Of a DNA stretch of 64,000 nt, positions 53,373-62,505 are shown piece after piece. The DNA comes from DATFVJ01 sp963820395 (lineage in GTDB: Bacteria > Actinomycetota > Actinomycetes > Streptosporangiales > Streptosporangiaceae). The translations under genes and the position numbers were made by a program. The DNA lies in contig CAWGAE010000007.1 of NCBI GenBank assembly GCA_963820395.1, positions 62,001 through 126,000 on the forward strand. The letters run 5' to 3'. Positions within the stretch are counted from its first letter, which is position 1. Every line of letters begins with the position of its first letter. The notes under the pieces are model-generated. The model saw only the letters and a program-made list of their open reading frames with translations. It was not told the origin of the DNA and did not search any database.

Positions 53373-54614
53373 TCACCAGGTGACCGGCAGCTCGTTGACG
53401 CCCTGGATGGTCACACCCGGCCGGAGGGCCAGGTCCGTGACGGGTACGGCGAGCCGCAACGTCGGGACCCGGTCGAGCAGGGCGCGCAGAGCGATCTCCA
53501 GTTCCATTCTGGCCAGATTCTGGCCGAGGCACTGGTGGACGCCGTACCCGAACGCGAGGTGGTGCCGCGCGGCCCGCCGCACGTCGAAGACGCCCGGGTC
53601 ATCGAAGGCGTGCCCGTCCCGGTTTGAGATCGAGTTGGCCACGATGACCCCTTCGCCCGCGCGGATCGTCTGTCCCTCGACGTCGATGTCGGCGGTGGCG
53701 ACACGCGCGCCCGCGTTGTCGGCGATCGACAGGTAACGCAGCAGTTCCTCGACGGCCGAGGGCATGAGGTCCGGGTCGGCGCGGAGCGCGGCGAGCTGAT
53801 CCGGATGCTCGAGCAGCGTGATCACGCCGAGTGAGATCATCGACGCGGTCGTCTCGTGGCCGGCGACGAGCAGCAGCAGCGACATCGTGACCAGGTCATC
53901 GCGCCTCAACTCGCCGCTGGCCAGCTTCTCGGCGGCCAACCGGCCGATCAGGCCGGTCCCCGGTTCATGTTCTCGCCCGGCGACCAGCCGGTCGAGATAG
54001 TCCACCAGCTCGTTTCGTGCCTGCAACGTTCCCTCGGGCGTCGCTGACTGGAGCAGGCTCCGGCTCGCGCTCTGGAAGAACTCGTGGTCGTCGTACGGCA
54101 CGCCGAGCATCCGGCAGATGACCATGGAAGGAACCGGCACGGCGAAACGGCTGACGAGGTCGACCGGCGGTTCCCCGGCGAGCATCTCGTCGAGGAAGTC
54201 GTGCACGATTTGCTCGATGCCGCCGCGCATCGATCTGATCTTCCGTACCGCGAAGTCGCTGATCAGCATGCGGCGGTAGCAGCCGTGCTCGGGCGGGTCC
54301 ATGCCGATGAACCCCTGGCGCTGGTTGAGTCGGCGGATCGCCTCGAAGCGGGGGGACAGCATGGGGAAGTTCTCGTTGGTCCGGTCGGACGACATGCGCG
54401 GATCGGCCAGCAGCCGGCGGGCGACCTCGTGCCGGGTCACCAACCATACCTGGCGGCCGTTGTACAGCGTCACCCGCTGGAGCGGTCCGCCCTCACGCAG
54501 CCGCTCGTACCCGGCGGGCGGGTGGTAAGGACAGCTTCGGTCCTGCGGAAACGAAGGTGCGTCTGATGCCTCGAGCGCGCCCGGGGCGGCCGGTGCGGCG
54601 ACAGTGTCAGTCAT
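53373..54614 (-). CDS. Cytochrome P450 (CYP105-like)
   Basis: 413 residues, soluble bacterial P450. The I-helix oxygen-activation motif is LLLLVAGHETTASMISLG, the K-helix ExxR lies in AVEELLRYLSIADN, and the heme-binding loop is HLAFGYGVHQCLGQNLARME with the axial Cys. FIGMDPPEHGCYRRMLISDF is the conserved C-helix region. It catalyses monooxygenation of an unknown small molecule (secondary metabolism or xenobiotic) using the adjacent ferredoxin. It is divergent from a TetR gene across an 89-bp intergenic region with a palindrome, so ligand-induced control is likely. Confidence 0.94.
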   Translation of the reverse strand: MTDTVAAPAAPGALEASDAPSFPQDRSCPYHPPAGYERLREGGPLQRVTLYNGRQVWLVTRHEVARRLLADPRMSSDRTNENFPMLSPRFEAIRRLNQRQGFIGMDPPEHGCYRRMLISDFAVRKIRSMRGGIEQIVHDFLDEMLAGEPPVDLVSRFAVPVPSMVICRMLGVPYDDHEFFQSASRSLLQSATPEGTLQARNELVDYLDRLVAGREHEPGTGLIGRLAAEKLASGELRRDDLVTMSLLLLVAGHETTASMISLGVITLLEHPDQLAALRADPDLMPSAVEELLRYLSIADNAGARVATADIDVEGQTIRAGEGVIVANSISNRDGHAFDDPGVFDVRRAARHHLAFGYGVHQCLGQNLARMELEIALRALLDRVPTLRLAVPVTDLALRPGVTIQGVNELPVTW

Positions 54615-54636
54615 GAGCCTCTTTCATGTTCGTCAA

Positions 54637-54659
54637 ATAGAGGACGTACTGTTCTCTAT
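54637..54659. promoter_or_regulatory. Palindromic operator, probable TetR site
   Basis: A 23-bp imperfect palindrome with outer half-sites ATAGAG and CTCTAT and an inner GTAC centre. It lies between the divergent P450 and TetR genes, where a TetR dimer would repress both. Confidence 0.62.
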
Positions 54660-54672
54660 CTGAGAGGGTATG

Positions 54673-54689
54673 CTCCCTCCTCAAGGGAG
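54673..54689 (+). promoter_or_regulatory. Small hairpin overlapping the tetR Shine-Dalgarno
   Basis: CTCCCT pairs with AGGGAG around a 5-base loop. The 3' arm is the only Shine-Dalgarno-like sequence before the TetR start (54704), so the structure could limit TetR translation. The SD is also two bases from a four-codon ORF (ATG 54693, stop TGA overlapping the TetR ATG). Confidence 0.38.
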
Positions 54690-54703
54690 GCAATGGTCGT
54701 CGA

Positions 54704-55330
54704 ATGACTTCGGGAGCCGACCTGTCCGTGGAAGCCACCACCGAAGACCTCGACCACCGCAAAGGGCCCCGCCGCCGTGGCGAGGTGCTGGAGCGCGCCA
54801 TCCTGGCGGCAGCGCTCGACGAGCTGACCGAGGTGGGTTACGCCGGACTCACGCTGGAGCGCGTCGCCGCGCGGGCGCGGACCAGCAGATCCGTGCTCTA
54901 CCGGCGCTGGTCCAGCCGCGCCGAACTGGTCGTCGACGCCTGCAAGCGGCACATGCTGGCCAACGTCCAGATCCCCGACACCGGCGCGCTGCGGTCGGAC
55001 ATGATCGCGCTACTCCGGCTGATGTCCAGCCGGATGAGCTCACCGTTCGGCAGCGTCCTCCGGGGCCTGCTCGCCGACATGCTCCGCTCCCCGGAACTGG
55101 CCCAGGTCGTGCGGGACCGGTTTCTCGGCGTCGGCCCCGCGGCCGTGCTGACCATTCTGGAGCGCGCGGTCGCGCGCGGCGAGGTGTCGCCGGACGTCCT
55201 GCGCTCCCGTCGCGCGACGGTCGCGACCGACCTGCTGCGCAACGAGTTCGTGCTCTACGGGGCCCCGGTTCCGGACGCCGCCATCGTGGGGATCGTCGAC
55301 GACGTGTACCTGCCGCTCGTACGCGCCTGA
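54704..55330 (+). CDS. TetR-family transcriptional regulator
   Basis: 208 residues. The N-terminal HTH runs from LERAILAAALDELTEVGYAG through LTLERVAARARTSRSVLYRR to WSSRAELV, with the recognition helix SRSVLYRRW. The C-terminal ligand-binding domain resembles the TetR_C_11/AcrR-like group (LLADMLRSPELAQVVRDRFL). It is divergent from the P450 with a palindrome between, so it probably represses the P450-ferredoxin operon and itself. An unusually long polar N-terminal extension (~25 residues) precedes the HTH. Confidence 0.9.
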   Translation: MTSGADLSVEATTEDLDHRKGPRRRGEVLERAILAAALDELTEVGYAGLTLERVAARARTSRSVLYRRWSSRAELVVDACKRHMLANVQIPDTGALRSDMIALLRLMSSRMSSPFGSVLRGLLADMLRSPELAQVVRDRFLGVGPAAVLTILERAVARGEVSPDVLRSRRATVATDLLRNEFVLYGAPVPDAAIVGIVDDVYLPLVRA

Positions 55331-55401
55331 CGCCGACCTACTGCCGACTGTCGGCTGCCTACTGCCGTCTGGCGGCTGCCCGACGGCCTACCCGCAGGCC
55401 C

Positions 55402-55735
55402 TGTGCCGCTCGAAAACTCAACCGAGGCTTTGACCTGGAGGTTCGCCTGCAGGCGGTCGCTGTGGCTGGGATCCTCGCGAGATGCCCTTCACCCTGGCTT
55501 ACATGATCATCAGATTCGTACTCTCACTGGTGGCGATGCTGGTCCGCGGTGATGTGTCCAAGGACGTTGAGTTACTCGTACTCCGTCACGAGAACGCTGT
55601 ACTGCGCCGCCAGGTCCCGCGTCCCCGCTACGAGCCGGTGGACCGGATCTGGTTTGCGGCTCTGTCCGGCTTGTCACCCGCCGCCTCTGGCCAGCAGTAT
55701 TGCCGGTGACTCCCGCGACGATCTCGCGCTGGCAC
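55402..55735 (+). pseudogene. Integrase-type IS N-terminal fragment
   Basis: It starts at a GTGCCGCTCGAAAACTCAAC end. It encodes RFVLSLVAMLVRGDVSKDVE, LLVLRHENAVLRRQVPRPRY and EPVDRIWFAALSGL, then a frameshift and PVTPATISRWHR. Cut by the next IS copy. Confidence 0.72.
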
Positions 55736-55760
55736 CGCTGCTTAGCCGCCCGCAAATGGT

Positions 55761-56247
55761 GTCGGTGTCGAGAACTCGGCTGCGGCCCGTGACCTGGGGT
55801 TCGTCGTTCGGCAGACGAGCCAACCGTCAGATCGGCAGGATCGGGCCTCGTGGCTCTCCGACTGCTGTATCTGATCTTCGTTCGGCTCCTGGGCTGGCTG
55901 GTGCTGCTCGGCCGATCCGATCGGTGCAAGGACATCGAGATCCTGGTGCTGCGCCACCAACTCGCGGTGTTGCGCCGGCAGGTCGCCCGGCCTCGTCTGT
56001 CATGGGCCGACCGAGCGATGGTGACAGCGCTGACCCGGTCCAGCCGAAAGCTCGCCCACTCCGGATGCTGGTCACGCCGGGCACTCTATTGCGCTGGCAC
56101 GCCGACCTGGTGAAGCGGCGCTGGACGTACAAGCAGCGGAGTCAAGGTCGCCCTCCGACCCGGCCGACGGTCCGCGGACTGGTGCTGCGGCTGGCGGCCG
56201 AGAATCCCACCTGGGGCTATCGGCGCATCGCAGGAGAACTGGCCGGT
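55761..56247 (+). pseudogene. 5' half of integrase-type IS, near-identical to the adjacent copy
   Basis: From a GTCGGTGTCGAGAACTC end it repeats the first ~490 bp of the intact element at 56248 with only scattered differences (for example a frameshift in LTRSSRKLAHSGCW), up to GELAG, where the intact copy begins. No 3' half is found beyond the intact copy. Confidence 0.85.
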
Positions 56248-57414
56248 GTCGGTGCCGAGAACTCTGACCTGGGGTTCGTCGTTCGGCAGACGAGCCCACC
56301 GTCAGATCGGCAGGATCGGGCCTCGTGGCTCTCCGACTGCTGTATCTGGTCTTCGTTCGGCTCCTGGGCTGGCTGGTGCTGCTCGGCCGATCCGATCGGT
56401 CCAAGGACATCGAGATCCTGGTGCTGCGCCACCAACTCGCGGTGTTGCGCCGGCAGGTCGCCCGGCCTCGTCTGTCATGGGCCGACCGAGCGATGGTGAC
56501 AGCGCTGACCCGGGTCCTGCCGAAAGCTCGCCCACTCCGGATGCTGGTCACGCCGGGCACTCTATTGCGCTGGCACGCCGACCTGGTGAAGCGGCGCTGG
56601 ACGTACAAGCAGCGGAGACAAGGTCGCCCTCCGACCCGGCCGACGGTCCGCGGACTGGTGCTGCGGCTGGCGGCCGAGAATCCCACCTGGGGGTATCGGC
56701 GCATCGCAGGAGAACTGGCCGGGCTGGGCCGCAAGGTTGCGCCATCGACGGTATGGGCGATCTTGAAGAGGGCCGGTATTGACCCGGCACCGCGACGATC
56801 TGGCCCCAGCTGGAGCGATTTCCTCAAGGCTCAGGCAACGGGGATCTTGGCATGTGACTTCTTCCACGCCGAGACGATCACGCTAGCGCGGTTGTACTGC
56901 TTTACGGTCGTGGAGCACGCGACCCGCAGGGTCCACGTGCTCGGTGTCACCGCCCATCCGGGCGCCAGCTGGGTCACCCAGCAGGCCCGCAACCTGCTGC
57001 TCGACCTCGGCGACCGGGCTGGCCAGTTCACGTTCTTGATCCGTGACAGGGACACTAAGTTCACCGACCGATTCGATACGGTGTTCCAGGCTGAGGGCAT
57101 TCGGATCATCAAGACGCCCGTCCAGGCACCCCGAGCGAACGCGATCATGGAGCGCTGGGTAGGCAGCGTGCGCCGCGAGATCCTCGACCGGATCCTCATC
57201 ATCAACGCCGCGCACCTGCGGATGGTCCTCGCCGAGTACGAAACCCATTTCAATACCCATAGACCCCATAGATTCCTCAATCAAGCCAGCCCGCTGCGAG
57301 CGCTTCCCGATCCTGTCGACGCCGATATCAAGGTCATCCGACATGACCGGCTCGGTGGCCTCCTCCATGAATATTCGCAGGTCGCATAAGGTGGCCAGAC
57401 TTTCCGGCACCCAC
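56248..57414 (+). mobile_element. Integrase-type IS, intact copy
   Basis: It is bounded by GTCGGTGCCGAGAAC on the left and TTTCCGGCACCCACAG on the right (imperfect inverted repeats) and carries a complete transposase gene. Derived fragments of this family occur at 4449, 33437, 36446 and 62075. Confidence 0.82.
56325..57389 (+). CDS. Integrase-core (rve) transposase, intact
   Basis: 354 residues. N-terminal hydrophobic/basic block (ALRLLYLVFVRLLGWLVLLG, EILVLRHQLAVLRRQVARPR), HTH region (PTRPTVRGLVLRLAAENPTW, GYRRIAGELAGLGRKVAPST), then the DDE core: GILACDFFHAETITLARLYC (D), FLIRDRDTKFTDRFDTVFQA (D), APRANAIMERWVGSVRREIL (E). It ends LGGLLHEYSQVA. GTG or ATG near 56325 is the likely start. 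All catalytic residues are present, so this is the probable active source of the fragments in the window. Confidence 0.92.
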   Translation: MALRLLYLVFVRLLGWLVLLGRSDRSKDIEILVLRHQLAVLRRQVARPRLSWADRAMVTALTRVLPKARPLRMLVTPGTLLRWHADLVKRRWTYKQRRQGRPPTRPTVRGLVLRLAAENPTWGYRRIAGELAGLGRKVAPSTVWAILKRAGIDPAPRRSGPSWSDFLKAQATGILACDFFHAETITLARLYCFTVVEHATRRVHVLGVTAHPGASWVTQQARNLLLDLGDRAGQFTFLIRDRDTKFTDRFDTVFQAEGIRIIKTPVQAPRANAIMERWVGSVRREILDRILIINAAHLRMVLAEYETHFNTHRPHRFLNQASPLRALPDPVDADIKVIRHDRLGGLLHEYSQVA

Positions 57415-57540
57415 AGGTAGAGATCCAGACAGTCCCACATGGATCTTTCGCACGGAGACACTTCACACATTTCTTCGCGCGTCTGCGCTTCTCTAATTCG
57501 TGCTACTGACTGGTAATATAGCTGGTAGGAGGTGAGGGTA

Positions 57541-57807
57541 ATGGCCGCCAATGAAGCTCAAATGAGTAGTACCGCTCGCGACTACTGGGACAAACCCGAG
57601 GAATTAGCGTACGCCTGCGGGGTCGTTGGCAAGAAGCGCCAGGATGACCCGGCGCACAGGTGGTATCGCCTGCCGAGCCTGGAGAGTTTCACCGCCGGGT
57701 GCTCGTGCGGTTGGGTGTCGCCTGAGCGCGACACGTTCGATGAGATGAGCCACGATCTCGATCGGCACCTTGACGCTGCGCGGCAAGCAGCGACGGGACC
57801 CGCGTAG
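57541..57807 (+). CDS. Small CxC-motif protein, unknown function
   Basis: 88 residues from ATG 57541, chosen because AGGAGG lies exactly eight bases upstream; an in-frame GTG at 57532 overlaps the SD. The protein has an acidic/basic mixed helix, then HRWYRLPSLESFTAGCSCGW with a CSCGW knuckle, and a C-terminal helix with His/Asp (SHDLDRHLDAARQ). The single extra Cys (YACGVVGKK) could complete a metal site. It is preceded by a possible -10 (TAATAT near 57515). It looks like a genuine small gene amid IS debris. Confidence 0.68.
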   Translation: MAANEAQMSSTARDYWDKPEELAYACGVVGKKRQDDPAHRWYRLPSLESFTAGCSCGWVSPERDTFDEMSHDLDRHLDAARQAATGPA

Positions 57808-58154
57808 CTCGATCGCTTGGTCCTCAAGGCGATTCAGAGAAAGCCGGTTCGGGTGCTGCTCGCCGGGGCTCTGTACAGGTGCGCGAGTGGCTCGGCGTGC
57901 GCCGGGCAGGCCTTCCCAAGGCTAAGCCCGGCGCGGTCGCCGGCCAGGGATCCATCCAGATGGAGTGACCGCGGCCGGGGATGACACCGCGGGCGCGCAC
58001 GCAGCCGTTCTCGGATGCCGGTTGTGAACCTGAGCGGATCAACCACCCCGCCGTGCCGCCGACAGTACCGGCCCGACCTGGCCCGCGCCGACCCCCTGTC
58101 GCGCCGGGCCAGGCCGCCCGGCAGCACCGTCCGATCCGCACCGTCCAGGTGCGC
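57808..58154. other. Unassigned spacer
   Basis: Frames on both strands are Arg/Pro-rich and none is recognisable. It ends at the GTGCCGCTCGATAACTCGG terminus of the next IS relic. Confidence 0.4.
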
Positions 58155-59400
58155 CGCGACCAGTGCCGCTCGATAACTCGGTTCGGTGGTTGACCTGCGC
58201 TTCGGCCTGCGGGATGGAGTGCGATGGTGGTTGATTGGCCGGGTGCTGCTGAAGATCGTCTATCTGCTGACCTGTCGGATACTCGGCCTGATCGTCCTGC
58301 TGTTCCGCGGTGACGCGGCGAAGGACACCGAGTTGCTGGCGTTGCGGCACGAAAACGCGGTGCGCCGCCAGGCCGGGCGGATCCGGTACCGGCCGGCGGA
58401 CCGGGCCTGGTTCTCCGCCCTGTCACGGCTCGTCCCGCGCAGGCGCTGGGCCGAGGCGTTCCCATCTGTCCGGCCACGCTACTGGCGTGGCACCGCAGGC
58501 TGGTCGCGAAGAAGTACGACACCTCCGACCGGCGCCGACCCGGACGCCGTCCAACGACGCCCGGCACCACACGCCCGGTGGTGCGCCTGGCCCGGGAGAA
58601 TCTGCTGTGGGGCCACCGCCGCATCCAGAGCGAACTGATCAAGCTCGGTATCACGATCGCACCGTGACGGTGTGGGAGATCCTGAACGGCGCGGGCATCG
58701 ACCCGGCGCCACGCCGCTCAGGCCCGACGTTGGCGCCAGTTCCTCAAGACCCAGGCCGCCGGTATCCTCGCGGTCGATTGCTTCGGCGCGTGTACGTATC
58801 AGTTACGTGGCATCACGCTGCGGGGGCGGAGAGGACTTGATCACAACGGCCGAGTGATTGATCTTGATCCGGTCACTCCGGAGCGCGGACATACCGGCGG
58901 TTTCCATCCGCCTACCCCCTCCTCGTTGCTGCTTGAAGGTCAACCCAGCGGAGTGGTCATTTGTGATCATCCACCCAGCGGCACGGCAAACACGGGACAA
59001 GCCAGATTCCACAGAATGCTGGTGTTCATCGAGCACGGCACCCGGCGGATGCACCTCGGCGGCGTCACCCCCAACCGGCGACTGGACCGTGCAGCAGGCC
59101 CGCAACCAGCGGCCGGCATCCGGATCCTGCGCTCGCCCGTCCAAGCGCCCCGGGCGAACGCGATCTGCGAACGCCTCGTCGGTACGCTACGCCGCGAACT
59201 GCTCGACCGCGTGCTGATCCTGGGCGAAGCGCACCTGCGCTATGTGCTCACCGAATACCGGGCCCACTACAACACGGCGCGGCCACACCAAGGCATCAGG
59301 CAACGCGTCCCCAACGGCGACCCCGACCGCGCCCACCACGATGACCGGCCTCGATGCCGACCGAATCCGCCGAAGACCCGTTCCTCTCAACGCCTTCCTT
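58155..59400 (+). pseudogene. Integrase-type IS transposase, heavily degraded
   Basis: The pieces in order are LLKIVYLLTCRILGLIVLLF, LLALRHENAV, IRYRPADRAWFSALSRLVPR, a helix-turn-helix stretch ending in GAGIDPAPRRSGP, then a ~200-bp unrelated insertion (~58800-59015). After it come FIEHGTRRMHLGGVTPNRRL, SPVQAPRANAICERLVGTLR (Glu) and LTEYRAHYNTARPHQGIRQR. The DDE Asp residues are lost. Many frameshifts. Confidence 0.78.
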
Positions 59401-59493
59401 AGGGGAGGTGCGCCGCGGGGACCCGGTCTGCCTGCGAACGCGGTTCTCCGCTGTCTGTTGTGTTGGCGGACACTGTCGATCCGCTCGCGCCTG

Positions 59494-60858
59494 TCAAGCT
59501 GCGAGTACAGTATCGGGAGAGCGGTGCGGCTCAGGTGCGGGATCGAAGGGGAAACGGTCGGCGAAGGCTGGCTTGAGGTCGGTCAGCCAGGTCGCGTCGG
59601 GATCGTAACGGGCAAAAAAGGGCTTGCCTACGAGCGAAGAGTCGCGCGCCTGAATCAAGCGCAGGACGAAAACCCGTTGCCCCGACACTTCGGCGATCCC
59701 GTCGACGCACACCTTGCCCGGTGTGGCCGACATGGACGGGCCCCGGACGGTCCGGCACAGGCCGGATACGCTGCAATACGCCTCGCGAAACACCTCATAT
59801 CCCCGTGCTAGCGGCACGGCGAAATAATCCTGCGGCCCCGTGTCCCGCTCGACGAACATGTAATACGGCACCATGCCCATCCGAAGCTGGCGCCGCCACA
59901 TGTCTGCCCAGGCCATCGCGCAATCGTTGATGGACCTGATGAGCGGCGCCTGGGTCCTGATGACGGCGCCGGTGCCGACGATCCGGCGCACCGCCTCGGC
60001 CACCACCGGTGGCTCGAGTTCCCGCGGATGAGAGAAATGCGCCATGAAGGCCAGGTTCCGACCGGATCGTACGACCTCCTCGAACAACCGCAACGTATCG
60101 TCGGCGTCGGCATCCGCGACGAATCGCTGAGGCCAATAGGCCAGAGATTTGGAGCCGATCCTGATCGACTCCAAATGATCAAGGCGCGGGTCGAGCAGCG
60201 GCCGGATGTAGCGGCGCAGCACCGTCGATCCCATGATCATGGGGTCTCCGCCGGTGAGCAGAACGCTTGTCACCTCCGGGTGACCGCCGAGATACGCGGC
60301 TATCCGGTCGATGTCGTCGGTCGCCATCTTCAGGTCAGGCTCACCGACAAACTGGGCCCAGCGGAAACAATAGGCGCAGTAAGCGTGGCACGTCTGCCCC
60401 TGCCTGGGGAACAGCAGCACCGTTTCCGCGTACTTGTGCTGCACGCCTGGCAGCGGTTCGTCCTGGTATTGCGGCACGTTGAGAATCAACTGCCCGGCCG
60501 GATGCGGGTTGAGCTTCATCCGCACGCTCCTGGCGGCGCGCCGCACCTCCGCCGCCGAGGCTCCGCGGGCGAGAAGACGCGACATCTGCCGCACATCCTC
60601 CACTGGCAGCATGTCGGGCTGGGGGAACACCAGCCGGTAGATCGGGTCGTCCGGCGCGGCATCCCAGTCGATCAGCTCGTCCACCACATAGGCGTTGGCC
60701 CGAAACGGCAGCACGGTGGCTACCGCCCGTACTGCGAGCCGTTCCGCGGCATCCAGACCTGCTCGCCCCACCAGCTCGTCAAGGTGTTTCTCGGAGTACG
60801 CGCGGAACCGGCGGCCGGCAGACGGCGCCGAGGACGTCATGTCCTGGACTGCAGTCAC
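59494..60858 (-). CDS. KamA-family radical SAM protein (lysine 2,3-aminomutase-like)
   Basis: 454 residues from GTG 60858, with AAGGGAG at good spacing. The radical SAM cluster motif is CHAYCAYCFRW (CxxxCxxC), preceded by HKYAETVLLFPRQGQTCHAY as in lysine 2,3-aminomutases. SVLLTGGDPMIMGSTVLRRY is the GGDP SAM-binding segment. The N-terminal ~110 residues match the helical KamA lead-in (FPQPDMLPVEDVRQMSRLLA). The usual PLP-lysine context near the C-terminus is not obvious to me, so it may be a KamA-like enzyme of altered function. Neighbours on the same strand are a UspA-like gene and a second radical SAM enzyme. Confidence 0.85.
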   Translation of the reverse strand: MTAVQDMTSSAPSAGRRFRAYSEKHLDELVGRAGLDAAERLAVRAVATVLPFRANAYVVDELIDWDAAPDDPIYRLVFPQPDMLPVEDVRQMSRLLARGASAAEVRRAARSVRMKLNPHPAGQLILNVPQYQDEPLPGVQHKYAETVLLFPRQGQTCHAYCAYCFRWAQFVGEPDLKMATDDIDRIAAYLGGHPEVTSVLLTGGDPMIMGSTVLRRYIRPLLDPRLDHLESIRIGSKSLAYWPQRFVADADADDTLRLFEEVVRSGRNLAFMAHFSHPRELEPPVVAEAVRRIVGTGAVIRTQAPLIRSINDCAMAWADMWRRQLRMGMVPYYMFVERDTGPQDYFAVPLARGYEVFREAYCSVSGLCRTVRGPSMSATPGKVCVDGIAEVSGQRVFVLRLIQARDSSLVGKPFFARYDPDATWLTDLKPAFADRFPFDPAPEPHRSPDTVLAA

Positions 60859-60968
60859 GCATCTCCCTTCGGTCGATCGCGCCCCGGCGGGTGTCGCCTG
60901 AGCACGAGTAGGCCAGCCCGAACGGCCGGACCTCACGACACACTCGGCGGGCGCGGCGCGCCAGGACA

Positions 60969-61395
60969 TCACCAAACTCCGGCGGGCCCGTGATGCCGCC
61001 ACCAGCAGAAAGTGGTTCTGTAGTCACCATCCCGCTCGTCGGCATGCTCAAGCAAGCTGCCAGCGGCGTCCGATATCCGGACTGTCGCTTCCTTGATTTG
61101 CTCGTCGCCAATCAAAGACAGGCGCACTGTCAAGACGAAGACTTCAGACAGCAGCGGCAGGAGGTTCTGGCGGCGTCCTTCCGCCAGGGCGACCAGGGAC
61201 AGGTGCCGCAAGCCGTTGGCCGCGGCTCCGGTGAGCGCCTGCATCACCGCGGCCCGAGCCGGACGACGACGCCAGTACGGTGGGCCTCTGCGCCTCGCTC
61301 TCCACAAATCCGAACCAGAGCTGCTTGAGCTTCGACTTAGGAGTGTCGAGAGTTCCCCAGGTGCTTGCCTCGACCATCAGCCGGGTGCAGGCCAC
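60969..61395 (-). pseudogene. Unrecognised gene relic
   Basis: Two overlapping minus-strand frames look protein-like: MVEASTWGTLDTPKSKLKQL with WFGFVESEAQRPTV, then LLSEVFVLTVRLSLIGDEQI with KEATVRISDAAGSLLEHADE. They probably belong to one frameshifted small gene. No family assigned. Confidence 0.35.
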
Positions 61396-61580
61396 CCGCG
61401 CCGGGCGGCTCCTCGGTCACCGCGGCGACGACCGCGCGGTGATGGTGGACAAGTCAACACGACACCGAACCCGGTCGTGAGCCTCTCGGTGATGTCGGCG
61501 GACAGCCTCGTGCGCTCGGCCAGCAGGCCGGGCCGGGCAGATCAGTGACGTCCGGGGTCTACTGGCCACCGGCTGGCGGG
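61396..61580. other. Spacer
   Basis: No gene seen between the relic and the UspA-like gene. Confidence 0.4.
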
Positions 61581-62012
61581 TCAGCGCTTGGTGATGATGG
61601 TCGTGACCGGCAGCCTGAACCGGCGCTCGGCCTGATGGGGCAGGTCGGCCCCGAGCCAGCGCGAGACGTGCCGGGGCTGCGTCGCCACGATGATCTCGTC
61701 GAACGGGTGATCGATGAATGCCTTCTCCATGGCCTCGAGCGGGTGGGAACTCCCGAGGTTGCCCTCGACGGGGACGCCCAGCTCAGTGAGGTCGGTCAGC
61801 ATCTGGCCTAGCCGTTGCCGGGCCTGCGCGCTCGCCTCCTTGTCGGTGGCGGGGCCACGGTAGGCGGCGGGCACGACGTGATAGTGCGCGGCGCTGGTAT
61901 TCGGGACGAGCACGTAGAAGGAACTCGATCCCGCCTCGATCCGCTTGCGAAGCTCTTCCCGTAGCTCCGCACCCTGCAGGGTCTGGTTCGCGACGACAAG
62001 GTACCTACGCAT
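61581..62012 (-). CDS. Universal-stress-like small protein
   Basis: About 143 residues from ATG 62012; an in-frame GTG at 62021 is possible. It begins RRYLVVANQTLQGAELREEL, with FYVLVPNTSAAHYHVV and a C-terminal PFDEIIVATQPRHVSRWLGA then DLPHQAERRFRLPVTTIITK. This alpha/beta pattern of strand-helix units resembles UspA-type nucleotide-binding domains (the 'DEIIVxTxPxxxSxWLxxDLPxxxxR' region), but the full Walker-like GxxGx9GS motif is not evident. Possibly a stress or regulatory protein. It is on the same strand as the two radical SAM genes. Confidence 0.6.
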   Translation of the reverse strand: MRRYLVVANQTLQGAELREELRKRIEAGSSSFYVLVPNTSAAHYHVVPAAYRGPATDKEASAQARQRLGQMLTDLTELGVPVEGNLGSSHPLEAMEKAFIDHPFDEIIVATQPRHVSRWLGADLPHQAERRFRLPVTTIITKR

Positions 62013-62074
62013 GACGACCACCCACTTGGTCTTGGTCTGCGCTTGACGTGCGGTACCAGTTCAATGTACCGAGG

Positions 62075-62362
62075 GCGCCACGGATTAACGCGATCATGGA
62101 ACGCTGGGTGGGCAGCGTACGCCGCGAACTCCGCGACCGGATCCTCATCATCGACGCCGCGCACCTGCGAAAGGTCCTCGCCGAATACCAGTCCCATTTC
62201 AACGGGCACCGGCCCGCATCGGGCACTGGACCAAGCCAGTCCGCTCCGGGCGCTCCCCACCCCGTCGACGCGGACGTCAAGGTCATACGACGTGACAGGC
62301 TCGGCGGCCTCCTCCACGAATACGCCCAGGTCGCATGAGGTGACAGAGTTTCGGGCACCCAC
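62075..62362 (+). pseudogene. 3' fragment of integrase-type IS
   Basis: It encodes the C-terminal part RINAIMERWVGSVRRELRDR (Glu), AAHLRKVLAEYQSHFNGHRP and, after a frameshift, DADVKVIRRDRLGGLLHEYA. It ends in the IS terminus GGGCACCCAC at ~62362. It separates the two radical SAM genes and lacks everything upstream of the catalytic Glu. Confidence 0.8.
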
Positions 62363-62505
62363 CGGGTCATGCTCCCGCGCCGCCCCGCAGCTGGCCGGTG
62401 ACGCTCACATCCAAAATCCCTATGCTGAACGGCTGCGCGGCACACCGGGCCCCGCCGAAGCAACACGACTGCGGGGTCTTGGGAAACGCCGGTCAGGTGC
62501 ACACG

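Noticed and set aside
60028..60993. 321-codon plus-strand frame
   Set aside because: Antisense to the KamA-like gene, which has the radical SAM motif and a good Shine-Dalgarno.
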